DNA from: Hymenoscyphus infarciens
Lineage: Eukaryota; Ascomycota; Leotiomycetes; Helotiales; Helotiaceae
Length of the DNA stretch: 27,221 bases
Direction of reading: 5' to 3'
Assembly: GCA_001414345.1 (NCBI GenBank)
Contig: LLCB01000517.1
Location: 1-27,221, forward strand
Shown: positions 1 to 10,300 of the stretch, one piece after another
Layout: every line of letters starts with the position of its first letter
Position numbering within the stretch: position 1 is the stretch's first letter
Translations under genes and position numbers: made by a program
The notes under the pieces: model-generated
What the model saw: the letters and a program-made list of their open reading frames with translations, nothing else
The model's database searches: none
Told to the model about the DNA's origin: nothing

Positions 1-132
1 TAAATTACTTTAAATCGTTTTATAAAACGTATTAGAGCTACTTTAAGAAATAACTCATATCTTGAACCGGTATTAAACCGGTATTAAGTCTAAGTTAATA
101 CTAGCTCAAAACCCTAGTAGAGGGCATGTAAG
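1..132 (+). mobile_element. Family-A element, 3' end fragment (A0)
   Basis: This is the right end of a family-A TA-flanked element, cut by the window edge. It matches the right ends of A2 (to 13466), A1 (to 14574) and A3 (to 19056): a piece of the subterminal ATCGTTTTATAAA repeat, the GAGCTACTTTAAGAAATAAC block, two TATTAAACCGG repeats, and the end CATGTAAG followed by TA (133-134). It is less RIP-mutated than A1 or A3, keeping CCGG and GCATG. The flank on its right is a copia gag scrap. Confidence 0.85.
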
Positions 133-187
133 TAGTTCTATACCTTTAGCTCTTAATTAATTACTAAGATATTTAACCTTATTAAGG
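133..187 (-). pseudogene. 55-bp scrap of copia-II gag, reverse orientation
   Basis: The reverse complement is identical over 55 bp to part of the copia-II gag remnant near 24653-24707, including the same in-frame TAA codons. It lies between the end of A0 and the start of B1, so A0 appears to have inserted at a TA in a reversed gag copy, of which only this piece is visible. Positions 188-197 are a short TA run leading into B1. Confidence 0.75.
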
Positions 188-239
188 TATATATATACTT
201 ACTTACTTTTACTTAAACCTAGTTTAAATTAGTATTAAA

Positions 240-600
240 TTAATTTTAATAGGTTTAGAATAGGTTTTGAATAGGTTTAGAATAGGTTCTAAACCTCTCT
301 AAATAGGTTTAGAACCTATTCTAAATCGTTGAAATGTTTAGAGCTATAGCTAGACTATAGTTTAGAAAGGTTCTAAACCTATTCTAAATCATAGAAATGT
401 TTAAAGCTATTACTAGACTATAGTTCAAAGAGGTTCTAAACCTATTTAGAACTTATTTAGAACCTATTCAAAACCTATTTAAAACTTATTTAGAGAGGTT
501 CTAAACCTATTTTAAATTATAGAAACGTTTAAAGCTATTACTAGACTATAGTTTAGAGAGGTTCTAAACCTATTCTAAGTAGTTCTAAGTAGCTTAAGCT
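240..600. repeat. Left-arm repeats of B1 (AGGTTCTAAACCTATT type)
   Basis: Irregular tandem and inverted copies of AGGTTCTAAACC and GGTTTAGAACC alternate with CTATTTAGAGAGG spacers and a recurring block near 325, 393 and 524 (AAATCGTTGAAATGTTTAGAGC type). GGTTTAGAACC and GGTTCTAAACC are reverse complements, so the array can fold on itself. The same arm is in B2 (4670-4790, 5218-5290), B3 (14955-15345) and the B4 fragment. Clustered subterminal repeats of this kind are often transposase-binding arrays; that role is inferred. Confidence 0.75.
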
Positions 601-1298
601 ATTCTATTATAACTAATATTAGCTTTAGTATATACTAGTTATATCTTAGTAGTATATTAATACTTAAAAAGTACTTAGAAGAAAAAATAAAAAGTCTAGA
701 GAGAGTGTTTTTTTTTTCAAAGTCGATTTAAGAGACTTTTTATATATTAACTTTAATTAGTACTTAGTAATTATATATTAATAATTCTTAGAATTAGAGC
801 TATAAGTATATAAAAAATAAAAGTTATATAACTAAAGTAGGTTATATAGTAGAGCGTGGCTTTTATACTAGGGTTACTCTTACTAAGCACGGTATACTAT
901 ATAGCTATATAACTATTAAGACCTAACGTATAAGCTATCTCTACCTTTGACTTTGACGTCTTTGACTTTAATACTTTGACTTTGATACTTTAACTTTAAT
1001 ATCTTTGATAATAATAACAACGATAATAGCTATTTCTTACTATTATATTATATTTATTACTTAGTATTAGGCTACTTATTAGTATTATAATCTACGTTAT
1101 CTTTGTTATATTTACTACCTTAGTTAATTCTACGTTATTGAATAATATTAGCTAGTATAGGTATATTTTATAGTTAGACTTTTAGTAGAGTGAATAAAAA
1201 GCTCTAAATTAGTTATCTAGTGAATTAGAAGTATTAGATTTGTTATCTACGTTATCGTTATTGCTTTTATAGTATATACTATTTCTACTCTTACTTTC

Positions 1299-1753
1299 TA
1301 TTAGTATATAATAAGTATTTATACTTATAATTAATTATAATTAATTATACTAGTATAGTATAATATCTCTAGATTAACGATTTCTAGCTTAGATAAATAG
1401 TATCTAATATAGAGTACTAGTATCTAATAGACTAAATAATATCTAATATAGATTACTAGTATCTAATAGACTAATTAATATTTAATATAGATTAATACTA
1501 TTTAATAGACTAAACACTATCTAAGTATATAGATTAATACTATCTAACGGATTAGTTATATCTATAGTTTTAAACTTAAAGCGTAGTTTTAGACTTAAGG
1601 CTATACTAGTATTAGACTAGAAGGCTAGATATAGCCTATATATATATATAGAGTAGATAGCTTCTTAGTTTTTATTTAAGTTAATTAATTCTTTTTTATC
1701 TTTTACTTCTTATATAATCTATTATTACTTTATAAACTATAACTAAACTAAGA
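1299..1753 (+). repeat. 5' LTR of copia-I
   Basis: It starts TATTAGTATATAATAAG and ends ACTAAACTAAGA. It aligns end to end with 9300-9754 without indels, and the differences I saw are transitions (for example AAGTATTTATACTT versus AAGTACTTATGCTT). The usual TG...CA termini are not intact; TA at the start fits a RIP-mutated TG. Inside are repeated TAGTATCTAATAGACTAA blocks (about 1388-1510). The sequence just after it (1754, GGTTATAGGCTAG) is where a primer-binding site should lie; I cannot assign the tRNA. Confidence 0.92.
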
Positions 1754-2881
1754 GGTTATAGGCTAGATATAGTTTATTTCTATATAACTTTATTTTATAT
1801 AACCTAGTATTACTTTTACGTTAAATACCCTCTTATATAATACGTTAATTACTTCTAATTTTATATTATTAAGAGTTTTTATTTTTATTTTTTTAAGGTT
1901 TTCTTTTAAAAGATATTACTAGTCTACTTACCCCTTATACTATACCTTAGTAGATTACTAAGCGCCTATCTTAGTCTAGTATATTATAAGTAAAGAGTAT
2001 ATCTTATAGAATTACTAGTTTTTATCTTCTTACTTCTTATAGTTAGATAACTAAGAGTTAAGGTTAGTACCTTCTTATATTCTACTATATAATACTATGT
2101 TATTTTAACCTTTATTCTATTAAATAGATAATTTAATTAAGAACTAAGGCTATTCTTATAATTAGATAATAAGACTTTAAAATAATTATTAGTATATATC
2201 TTAGATTCTAAGCTTTACCTAATAAATACTATATTATTAAAATATCTTAGAACTAAAGTAATCTTAAAGATTAGCCTATTATATCTGTCTCTTAGCTTAG
2301 TATTACTCTAGTTAACTTATATAGTAACTTTTTATCTTAAAACCTTATTACTAAACATTGTCTTAGTAATATAGTCGACGCTGATATTAGGTATACTAGC
2401 TTACTAAAAAGCCTTATACTAAGTACTACTAAAATAGACTATCTTACTAATATATTTAAACACCTAGAAATAAAAGCTATTTTTCGAGAAGACTAGTTTG
2501 AAGACCTTATATACTCTATCTAGCTAGCGATATTTAACGAAGTATATAATAAGCTTCTTCTTAAGCCTAAAACTAGACAACTTCTTAATTTATAAGTCTT
2601 ACTTAAAAACATTCTTTATACTTATATTACTTTAAGAGTATATAAGCTATTTACTATATTACTATTATTAAATTAGTTTAGTAGGTTCTAGAATAATAAA
2701 ATTCTTTTTTCTAACTATTCTTAAGATTACGTAACTACGTGTATTTTTTGTATTAGTTCTTCTCTTAACTAAAACATACTCTTTCGTTAAACTATAATAT
2801 CTTTTAGTTCTTTTAAGAGTAGTAAATTAGTTAGAAAAACTAACTATATAAAATAGTATAGAAAGGCTAAACTTAATCTCT
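1754..2881 (+). other. copia-I 5' internal region, no recognised gene
   Basis: This is an unusually long stretch between the 5' LTR and recognisable gag. I recognise no domain. About 2340-2600 is less RIP-depleted than its surroundings (CATTG, GACGCTGATATT, TTTGAAG, AGACAAC), and a frame starting near 2356 reads for long stretches with few TAA/TAG codons, in a different frame from gag. It could be an extra upstream ORF, a leader, or a captured or older inserted sequence. Open frames mean little in TpG-depleted DNA, so no CDS is called. Confidence 0.4.
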
Positions 2882-4586
2882 AGAAATTAACAGATTTATA
2901 TTATATATAGACTTATCTATTACTAGACCTAATAAAGATCTATACTATATAAATAGAGAACCTAGGTTAGTAGAACTTAGTATTAAATATAAGGAACGTA
3001 ACTCTAACTATACTAGAAATAGCTAAAAAGCCTTAGGAGCTATTAAGTCTATTATATCTATTAATAATATAGACTAATTTAAAGATAAAACTAGCCCTAA
3101 TACTATATAGACGTATATAATAGCTATATATAGGGAATCTAGCTTTAATCTAATTAGTTAGATATAATTATTAAATCTAGCTAAAGCTCTTATAAGAACG
3201 TAGACGAATATATAAGCGCTATATAGAGTATAGCTTTATATATTAAAGACTTAAGACATCTAATACCTAAAAGCTATATAGCTTAGATTATATTTAAAAG
3301 GCTTAATAGTAGCTTTAAAGGTTTTATATTAAGAAAATACAAAGAGCTAGGAAAAGATTTATCTAAAATTAATATAGATATTCTTATATCTAAACTTATA
3401 TTAGAAGAAGCTAGAATAGAGTCTAGTAATAACCTAGAAGCTAATAAAACTAAAAAGGCTAATAAAGCTATAAATAAAGGAAATGAAATTCCTATTTATA
3501 CTTATTATAATAAGAGAGGATATATAATTTCTAAATACTTTATACTATACCTAAAGCTAAAATTAAATAAGAAATCTAATAATACTAGTAATAATACTAG
3601 TACTAATACTAGTAGTAGTACTAATATAAAAAACAATAATAATAGTACTTTAAAAGTATTATATATAGCTATACTAAATACTTCTTATAAAGTATCTAAA
3701 GAATCTAAAGTTATACTAGACTTTAGTGCTACTAAATATTATATACCTAATAAAGATTAGATTCTAAACTTTAAACCTATAAAAGGACTAACTATTAGTA
3801 TAGTAGATAGTACTAAGCTACTTATACTAGGAGTTAGTATAATATTAATAATAAGTTCTAATAATATTAAAATAAACTTATTAGAAGTAAATTATATCCT
3901 AGATATAGCTACTACTCTAATTTCGACTAAAGCTCTTACTAAGAGTAGCTTTAATATTAGTATAAATAATAAGAACATATATACTTATAATAAGCTATTA
4001 GACGTAACTATAAACGTAAACTAGGAATATAATACTTATTATCTTAATATTAATATAGATTATATAAAGCTTAAAAAAACGTTATATATTGTAAAAACAA
4101 AAGAGCTTAATATCGACTTATTATATCGAAGATTAAATTATATTAATATTAATATATTATTAAAAACTATATTACTTACTAAGAGATATACTATTAATTC
4201 TAATAGTAAGAAAGAACTAGATAATTATAAAAATTATTATAAAGGAAAGATAACTAAGAATATAAGTTATATCCCTCTAAGTAATTATAACTTTAAGTCT
4301 TTAGAATACTTTAATATAGATATTCTAGGTCTACTTAGAATTAAGAGGCTTTTAAATAAAATATATACTCTTATATATATATATTATAAAACTAGAGCTA
4401 TATTTATATATACTATAAAGTATAAATTAAAAGCTTTTAATAAGTTAGTTAAAACAAATAACTTATTAAAAAATCAGTTTAATAAAAGTATTAAAGGTTT
4501 ATACTTAGATAATACTAAGGAATTTAAGTCTAATAAGTAGGATACCTATATTAAAGACTAAGGTATTATATATAACTACGTATATA
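2882..4586 (+). pseudogene. copia-I gag, protease and N-terminal integrase (RIP-degraded)
   Basis: One frame can be followed to the B2 insertion, broken by many TAA/TAG codons. The gag-like part (about 3185-3470) reads YKNVDEYISAI, then LILEEARIE. The zinc knuckle at 3497-3538 has exact CX2CX4HX4C spacing, but all three Cys and the His are Tyr codons (YTYYNKRGYIISKY). Protease: the DSGAT site is DFSATKYYIPN at 3719-3751. The pre-integrase motif follows as LLYRRLNYIN at 4118-4147, for the usual LWHRRLGHIN type. The integrase core has FNIDILG near 4310 and YLDNTKEF at 4502-4525. No start ATG is identifiable, and the 5' limit is the first position where this frame looks gag-like. The gene resumes at 6778. 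Confidence 0.9.
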
Positions 4587-4802
4587 CTCACTCGCTTTTA
4601 CTTAAAACTAGTTCAAATTAGTATTAAATCGATTTCAATAGCTTAAGTAAGAGTCGACATAGTATCTAATCTTATTTAGAGAGGTTCTAAGGTTCCGATT
4701 CTATTCAGAGAGGTTCGGAACCTATTCAGAGAGGTTCCGAGGTTCTGATCCTATTTAGAGAGGTTCCGAACCTATTCTAAATCGTTGAATTAATCAGAGC
4801 TA

Positions 4803-4831
4803 TCCCTTCAGTTATCCTTACACCCCACGTG
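4803..4831 (+). repeat. Left terminal inverted repeat of the MITE
   Basis: 29 bp, identical to the reverse complement of 5173-5201. Its inner end holds the CACGTG palindrome. Confidence 0.95.
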
Positions 4832-5172
4832 CAGACGCGTTCAGCAGTCCGGTTTAAAACTACTCTCATTTGAGGTAGTTTCAGACTAAAATCTAGGTAG
4901 CTTCGAACTACGATGCTGCTAAACCAGTTTAGGAGTGCCAAGATATCAAAATCTGAATTGAAGCAAGAAACACGTCTACGGGGCGTACTTGAGAGGCCTT
5001 CTTTTTAAGGACTTTTTTAGTAGGGGTTTTTAAACATAAGATCATAGGTAAATCATTATTCAATTTCTACATCGTCATATACTTTGGTAGAGTTTAAAGA
5101 ATAAGATAATAATTTAAATATTTAGTCGCGTCAGGGCTGGAAATATGAGGTTGGAACCGCGTTCCACTAAAT

Positions 5173-5201
5173 CACGTGGGGTGTAAGGATAACTGAAGGG
5201 A
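5173..5201 (-). repeat. Right terminal inverted repeat of the MITE
   Basis: 29 bp, starting CACGTGGGG and ending GAAGGGA before TA. It is the exact partner of the left repeat. Confidence 0.95.
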
Positions 5202-5650
5202 TAGCTAGCTATAGTTTAGAGAGGTTCTAAGGTTCAGAACATATTTAAAGAGGTTCTAAATCTATTCTAAACCTATTCCAAGTAGTTCTAAGTAGCTTAA
5301 GCTATTCTATTATAACAAATACTAGCTTTAGTATATACTAGCTATATATTAGTAGTATAATAACACTTAAAAAGTACTTAGAAGAAAAAATAAAAAGTCT
5401 AGAGAGAGTGTTTTTTTTTTCAAAGGCGATTTAAGCGACTTTTTATATATTAACTTTACTTAGTAATTATATATTAATAGTTCTTATATTTTAGGCTACT
5501 AGTATATAAATTTAAGTATGTTACGTAACTAAAGTAGGTTATATAGTAGGGCGTGGCTTTCGTACCAGGGTCGCTCTTACCGAACACGGTACGCTACGTA
5601 CAACTAGCTACGTAACCGCTAAGACCTACGGGCGCACGGGCCACCCCCAC

Positions 5651-5748
5651 CTTCGACTTCGACGACTTCGACACTTCGACTTCGACACTTCGACTTCGAC
5701 ACTTCGACTTCGATACTTCGACATCGACACTTCGACGACGACGACGAT
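5651..5748. repeat. CTTCGA-type simple repeat in the B2 core
   Basis: Irregular tandem CTTCGACTTCGACA units run into (CGA)n. All A and B cores carry the same array, RIP-mutated to CTTTAACTTTAATA or, read the other way, ATTAAAGTTAAAG (for example 18418-18510 in A3 and 26403-26458 in A6). Its length varies between copies. Confidence 0.85.
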
Positions 5749-6067
5749 AATAACTATTTATTAATATTACTATCGCATTATATTCCTTACTCGGCATCAG
5801 GCCGCTAGTTGGTATCGTAATCGACGTCGTATTCGTCGCGTTCGCTACCCCGGTTAATTCCACGTCGTCGAATAGTATCAAATAATATAGGCATATTTCA
5901 CGGTTGGACTTTCGACAGAGTAACTCAGAGCCTCCGAATTAGTTACCTAGCGAATCAGAAGCATTAGATTTATTATCTACGTTATCGCTGTCGCTAGCGC
6001 TATCGCTTTTATAGTATATACTGTTTCTACTCTTACTTCCTAAACTGACGTACGTGCCTTATAGTTG

Positions 6068-6118
6068 CCGACCGACCGACCGACCGACTGACCGACTAAC
6101 TGACCGACCGACCGATCG
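6068..6118. repeat. CCGA tetranucleotide microsatellite in the B2 core
   Basis: About a dozen CCGA/CTGA/CTAA units. In more heavily RIPed copies the same array is (AACT)n or (GTTA)n (9788-9808, 11716-11734, 18095-18123), and in A6 it is GGTC/GTTA (26032-26056). It marks equivalent positions across the family. Confidence 0.85.
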
Positions 6119-6188
6119 AACCAATCACATCGAGGCATATATACAGGGATAACGTCATAGGTCGGTAGAACATTTAGTAGAATAATCG

Positions 6189-6250
6189 GTGGAATTAGTA
6201 GAATTGGTAGAATTGGTAGAATTAGTAGAATTAGTAGAATTGGTAGAAGC
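6189..6250. repeat. 9-bp tandem repeat (GTAGAATTG type)
   Basis: Six or so GTAGAATTG/GTAGAATTA units. The same array is at 9868-9910 (B1), 16097-16175 (B3), 23733-23787 (A5) and, reversed as TTCTACTAA, in A1, A2, A3 and A6. Copy number differs between elements. Confidence 0.85.
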
Positions 6251-6682
6251 AGAACTCAGGCATTCGACGAACTAGGGCATATTACGTAAGAGTAGTATAG
6301 CCACGTAATATAAGCCTAATCACGTGATTTCAAATTCAAGTCCTTTTTTCAAGCTCTTTCTCAAGCTCTTTTTCTATACTAGCTTAAACCTAGCTCTAAA
6401 CCAGCTCTAAACTAGTTCCGAGCTAGTTCTAAACTAGTTCCGAACTAGTTCTAAACTAGTTCAAAACTAAAGTCGACTATAGATCAGATACATTTAAGGT
6501 GTTATAGATTAAGAAACTAATTTAGCTCTCTTTTAGACCTAGCTCTAAATCGGTTCCGAACTAGCTCTGAACTAGTAGAACCTTTCTAAACCGGTTCCAA
6601 ACCGGTTCTAAATCGGTTCCGAATCGGTTCCGAACTAAAAGAACTACTCTAATACTAATCCGACCCTAGGTCAACCTTAATT

Positions 6683-6737
6683 CGAATCGGAGTCGAATCG
6701 GAGTCGAATCGGAGTCGAATCGGAGTCGAGTCGGAGT
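6683..6737. repeat. 11-bp tandem repeat near the right end of B2
   Basis: Five head-to-tail copies of CGAATCGGAGT (the last is CGAGTCGGAGT). B3 has the RIP-converted array (AATTAGAGTTA type, 16613-16680), and B1 has a shorter one (10325-10378). The array lies just inside the terminus. Confidence 0.9.
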
Positions 6738-6777
6738 TGAATTAGTATTAAGCAAATAGCGGTTCAGTAGTACAGTA

Positions 6778-9230
6778 TACTAGTCTATATAGTCCTAAGT
6801 AGAATAGTATTATAGAAAGACTTAATCAATATTTAATAGAACGTATAATTACTATATATTTAGAAAAATCTATACTACTTTATCTCTAGCCTTACATAGC
6901 TTATTCTATTATATATATAAAGAATTAGATATATAATAGTATTATAAAATCTATACTATATAAGGATATATTTAGTATAAGTCTAGATATATTATATATA
7001 AGTACTTTTAGATCTCTTTATTATACTTTAATATTAAAAGAAATAAGAACTAAAAACGCTAAAAGAAAACTAGCTAATAAGTTATATAAAGGAATATTAG
7101 TAGGCTAGGAGTCCTCTAATAACTTCCTTATATATATACTAGAACTTAGAAAAGTTATTAATATAAAAGATATTATAATAAAAGAAGACCTTATATATAA
7201 AGACGAATTTATTATAGAAGAAAATTACTCTATACTCTTAGAAGAAGAGTCTATAGATTAGGATTATCTATAAGAAATAACTAGTTACGTGAATACGTGT
7301 TTAGAGAGTAATAGTTCTACTCTTATAGAATATAAAGAGTTAAGTAATAATAATAACAACGACCTAAATAACGAAATATATATAAATAACATTAAAATAA
7401 GATGAATTAGAATAAGATAATATTATAGGATTAGGCTCTAATATAAACCTTAGACTAAGAGGTAGACGTGTTAATCCTATAAAAAGAGATATAGACGTAC
7501 TAGAAATTAATAAGCTTTAAGCCCTAATAGCTATATATTACTACGTATTACTCGCTTATTTAAACTCTAAAATAGAAGGCGATAATACTAAAAAGGTTAT
7601 TATTAATAAAATACCTAATACTACTATTCTAGAGCCTAAAAGCTATAAAGAAGCTATAAGTAATATTAATCTTTATAAAGACTACTAGATTAAATCTATA
7701 TAAAAGGAATTAAATACTCTTATAAGTAATAAAACTTAGAAAGTTATTACTAATAGTAACGCTAGTAAAGACGCTAAGCCTATTAAGATAAAATAGGTTT
7801 ATAAACTAAAAGAATCTAATAATATAATAGAATTTAAATTATAATTTATAGCTAAAGGTTTTAAACAGTTATATAGAAGAGACTATATAGACTCTTTTAT
7901 AAGAGTTATTAAGTAAATAAGCTAGAAAGTCTTATTTACCCTAGTACTATTATATAACTTTATAATATAGAAAATTAATATAGTTTTAGCTTTTATATAA
8001 GAGGATATAGATATAGAAAGACTAAATATTACTCTCCTAGAAGGAATAAACGAATATCTATATATCTTTAGATTATATAATAACACGTTAAAAAACATAA
8101 AAAACCCTCTTAACTAAATCGTATATTTAAAACTTTTAAAAGCCCTCTATAGATTAAAACAATTAGCTAGAATCTAGTTTACTATACTAGTTACTATACT
8201 TTTAGAACTAGGCTTTAAAGTACTAAGTACTAATTTATATATATATATAAATCGTTCTACTAGTATATATATATATATATATATATAGACGACTTAGTAA
8301 TAATTAAACCTATAAAAGAACTTATTAAAAGTCTTATTAATAAACTTAAGACTTAGGTCCTATTAAAGACTACCTAGGTATAGATATTATTAAGGAAAAT
8401 AAATAGCTAAAACTAAGCTAAGAAAAATATATATCTAAAGTATTAAATAAGCATAATCTCCTTAATTATAATCCTATTTATATACTAATAGATTCTAAGA
8501 TTAAATTAATACTAAATCAATTTTAAGCTAGTCTAGAAGATACTAGACTATTTTAAGTAATAATTAGCTATCTACTATATATCTTTATTTATACTAGACT
8601 AGATATCGCCTATACTACTATTATACTATTAAGATATATATTAAACTCTTCTAAAGAATACTTTATAATAGCTAAGTATATATTAAGATATCTAAAAACA
8701 ACTATTTACTATTATATTATATATATAATAAAAGATATATCTAGCTATTTTATAAGTAGCTTTTATAACTCCGATTACACTAGTAATATTAATAGTATTA
8801 AATTAACTACTAGATATATTTTTTACTTAGTTAGAGGACTAATTATATAGCGTTCTAAGCTATAAAGTATTATAGCTTAATCTATAACTAAAGCTAATTA
8901 TATAGCTATAAATATAGCTTTAAAAGAATTTGTTTATATAATAGCCTTAGTTAAAGAACTACGCTTTTATAAACAAAAGAAATTCGGTTTATATACTAAT
9001 AATAAAGGAGCTCTATAATTAGATTATAACCTTATATATTATAAAAGAATAAAGTATATAGTTATTAAATACTATTATATAAGAGACTTATTAGTTAAAG
9101 GAACTATAGATCTAATATATATAAAATTAATAGATTAAAAAGTAGATAGCTTTACTAAAGTACTTAATAAAATAAAATTCTAATAATTCCTTATATAGTT
9201 AGAAATAATAAGTTATATATTAACGTGTAA
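6778..9230 (+). pseudogene. copia-I C-terminal integrase, reverse transcriptase and RNase H (RIP-degraded)
   Basis: Continues integrase after B2 with YSPKQNSIIERLNQYLIERI, near 6790-6850, the usual copia YSPxQNGxxER region (the Q is a TAG codon). A frame change lies between about 7390 and 7428. RT motifs follow: WVYKLKE near 7797, FIAKGFKQ near 7847, and ALYRLKQLARI at 8142-8174 for the usual LYGLKQAxR. The catalytic IDD is at 8285-8293. A third break lies just before GPIKDYLGIDI (8356). RNase H-type motifs are TRLDIAYTT (from 8593), the FYNSDYT region near 8761 for a YxDADWA-type site, and TKANYIAI for STEAEYxA near 8890. The end is near FTKVLNKIKF (about 9151-9180); no certain stop can be chosen. 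Confidence 0.9.
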
Positions 9231-9290
9231 AAACTAAAGATTAGTACTTTTAACTAACGTGTTAAAATAACTTAAATAGAAGTACTTATT

Positions 9291-9299
9291 AAGAGAGCG
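9291..9299 (+). other. Candidate polypurine tract of copia-I
   Basis: AAGAGAGCG lies directly before the 3' LTR, where the plus-strand primer is expected. It is short, and is called mainly on position. Confidence 0.5.
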
Positions 9300-9754
9300 T
9301 ATTAGTATATAATAAGTACTTATGCTTATAATTAATTATAATTAATTATACTAGTATAGTATAATATCCCTAGATCGATGATTTCTAGCTTAGATAAATA
9401 GTATCTAATATAGAGTACTAGTATCTAATAGACTAAATAATATCTAATATAGATTACTAGTATCTAATAGACTAATTAATATCTAATATAGATTAATACT
9501 ATTTAATAGACTAAATACTATCTAAGTATATAGATCGATACTATCTAACGAATTAGTTATATTTGTAGTTTTAAACTTAGAGTGTAGTTTTAGACTTAGG
9601 GCTATACTAGTATTAGACTAGAAAGCTAGATATAGCTTATATATATATATAGAGTAGATAGCTTCTTAGTTTTTATTTAAGTTAATTAATTCTTTTTTAC
9701 CTTTTACTTCTTATATAATCTATTATTACTTTATAAACTATGACTAAACTAAGA
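9300..9754 (+). repeat. 3' LTR of copia-I
   Basis: 455 bp, the same length as the 5' LTR and colinear with it. It is slightly less RIP-mutated (keeps TATGCTT, ATCGATGATTTC, TATGACTAAAC). It ends ACTAAGA, followed by the CTTCT target duplication and the resumption of B1 (AAACTAATATATATATC). Confidence 0.93.
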
Positions 9755-10039
9755 CTTCTTAAACTAATATATATATCTTATAGTTTATAACTAACTAACT
9801 AACTAATTAAACTAATTATATTAAGGTATATATATAGAGATAACTTTATTTACGTCGGTGGAATATTTAGTAGAATATTTAGTAGAATAATTAGTAGAAT
9901 TAGTAGAAGTAGAACTTAGGCATTTAGGTATATTACGTAAGAGTAGTGTAGCTATATAATATAAGCCTAATTACGTGATTTTAAATTTAAGCTCTTTTTT
10001 TAAGCTCTTTCTTAAGCTCTTTTTCTATACTAGCTTAAA

Positions 10040-10300
10040 CCTAGTTCTAAACTAGTTTTAAACTAGTTCTAAACTGGTTCTAAACTAGTTCTAAACTAGT
10101 TCTAAACTAGTTTAGAATTAAAGTTAACTTTAGATTAGATGTGTTTAAGGTGTTATAGATAAAGAAACTAATTTAGCTCTAGTTCTAAACTAGTTCTAAA
10201 CTAGTTCTAAACTAGTTCTAAACTGGTTCTAAACTAAACTAACTCTAAACTAGTTTTGAACTAGTTCTAAACTAGTTTTAAGCTACTTAGAACATAATCT
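10040..10300. repeat. Right-arm repeats of B1 (CTAGTTCTAAA type)
   Basis: Two clusters (about 10050-10125 and 10178-10292) of an 11-bp unit CTAGTTCTAAA/CTGGTTCTAAA, separated by a conserved block (TTAGATTAGATGTG...). Overlapping units make the palindrome AACTAGTT. The same arm is at 6380-6650 in B2 and 16320-16560 in B3. Confidence 0.8.

Larger units (their letters stand above)
4803..5201. mobile_element. 399-bp MITE with perfect 29-bp terminal inverted repeats
   Basis: The ends 4803-4831 and 5173-5201 are exact reverse complements over 29 bp. They begin TCCCTTCAGTTATCC and close with CCCCACGTG. TA flanks both sides (4801-4802, 5202-5203), and the empty site in B3 (GAGCTATAGCTAG near 15310) matches the joined flanks. 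The interior shows no coding motif. CpA and TpG are plentiful (CAGCAGTCC, GATGCTGC), so it has hardly been RIPed, unlike its surroundings. Length, TIRs and TA target fit a Tc1/mariner-type (possibly pogo/Fot1-related) MITE; that assignment is inference. Confidence 0.93.
4587..6775 (+). mobile_element. Family-B element B2, inserted in copia-I integrase
   Basis: The left end CTCACTCGCTTTTACTT lies after TA (4585-4586) and the right end GTAGTACAG before TA (6776-6777). Flanks: integrase on both sides (YNYVYT before, YSPKQN-type after). It is 2189 bp, of which 399 bp is the nested MITE. It is the least RIP-mutated B copy and the best guide to the ancestral sequence. Order: left arm with GGTTCCGAACC repeats, MITE, more left arm (5218-5290), core (about 5366-6335), right arm with CTAGTTCCGAACTAG repeats and a pure 11-bp array. 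The flank is TATA on both sides: removing a 4-bp duplication restores the integrase frame, while removing 2 bp does not. Other A/B copies support only TA, so a later TA-repeat slip is possible. Confidence 0.88.
1299..9754 (+). mobile_element. Full-length Ty1/copia retrotransposon (copia-I), RIP-inactivated, interrupted by B2
   Basis: Two LTRs of identical length (1299-1753 and 9300-9754) enclose gag, protease, integrase, reverse transcriptase and RNase H remnants in that order on the plus strand, the Ty1/copia order. The 5-bp duplication is CTTTC (1294-1298) and CTTCT (9755-9759), each one C-to-T change from CTTCC, which is what uninterrupted family-B and -A copies carry at this site (for example TTACTTCCTAAAC at 23620-23632). 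Without B2 the element is about 6.3 kb, long for a copia element, mostly because of about 1.1 kb between the 5' LTR and recognisable gag. It sits in the core of B1. It is dead: many stops, at least three frame breaks, and an insertion in integrase. Confidence 0.95.

Noticed and set aside
5594..5881. 95-codon open frame on the minus strand starting at an ATG in the B2 core (MILFDDVELTGVAN...)
   Set aside because: It spans the CTTCGA simple repeat (Arg, Ser-Lys and Val-Glu runs). Related copies such as A6 and the B1 core have a TAG at the codon that is TCG here, a change RIP does not produce, so the frame is not conserved. It may be part of an older core gene, but I do not call it as a CDS.
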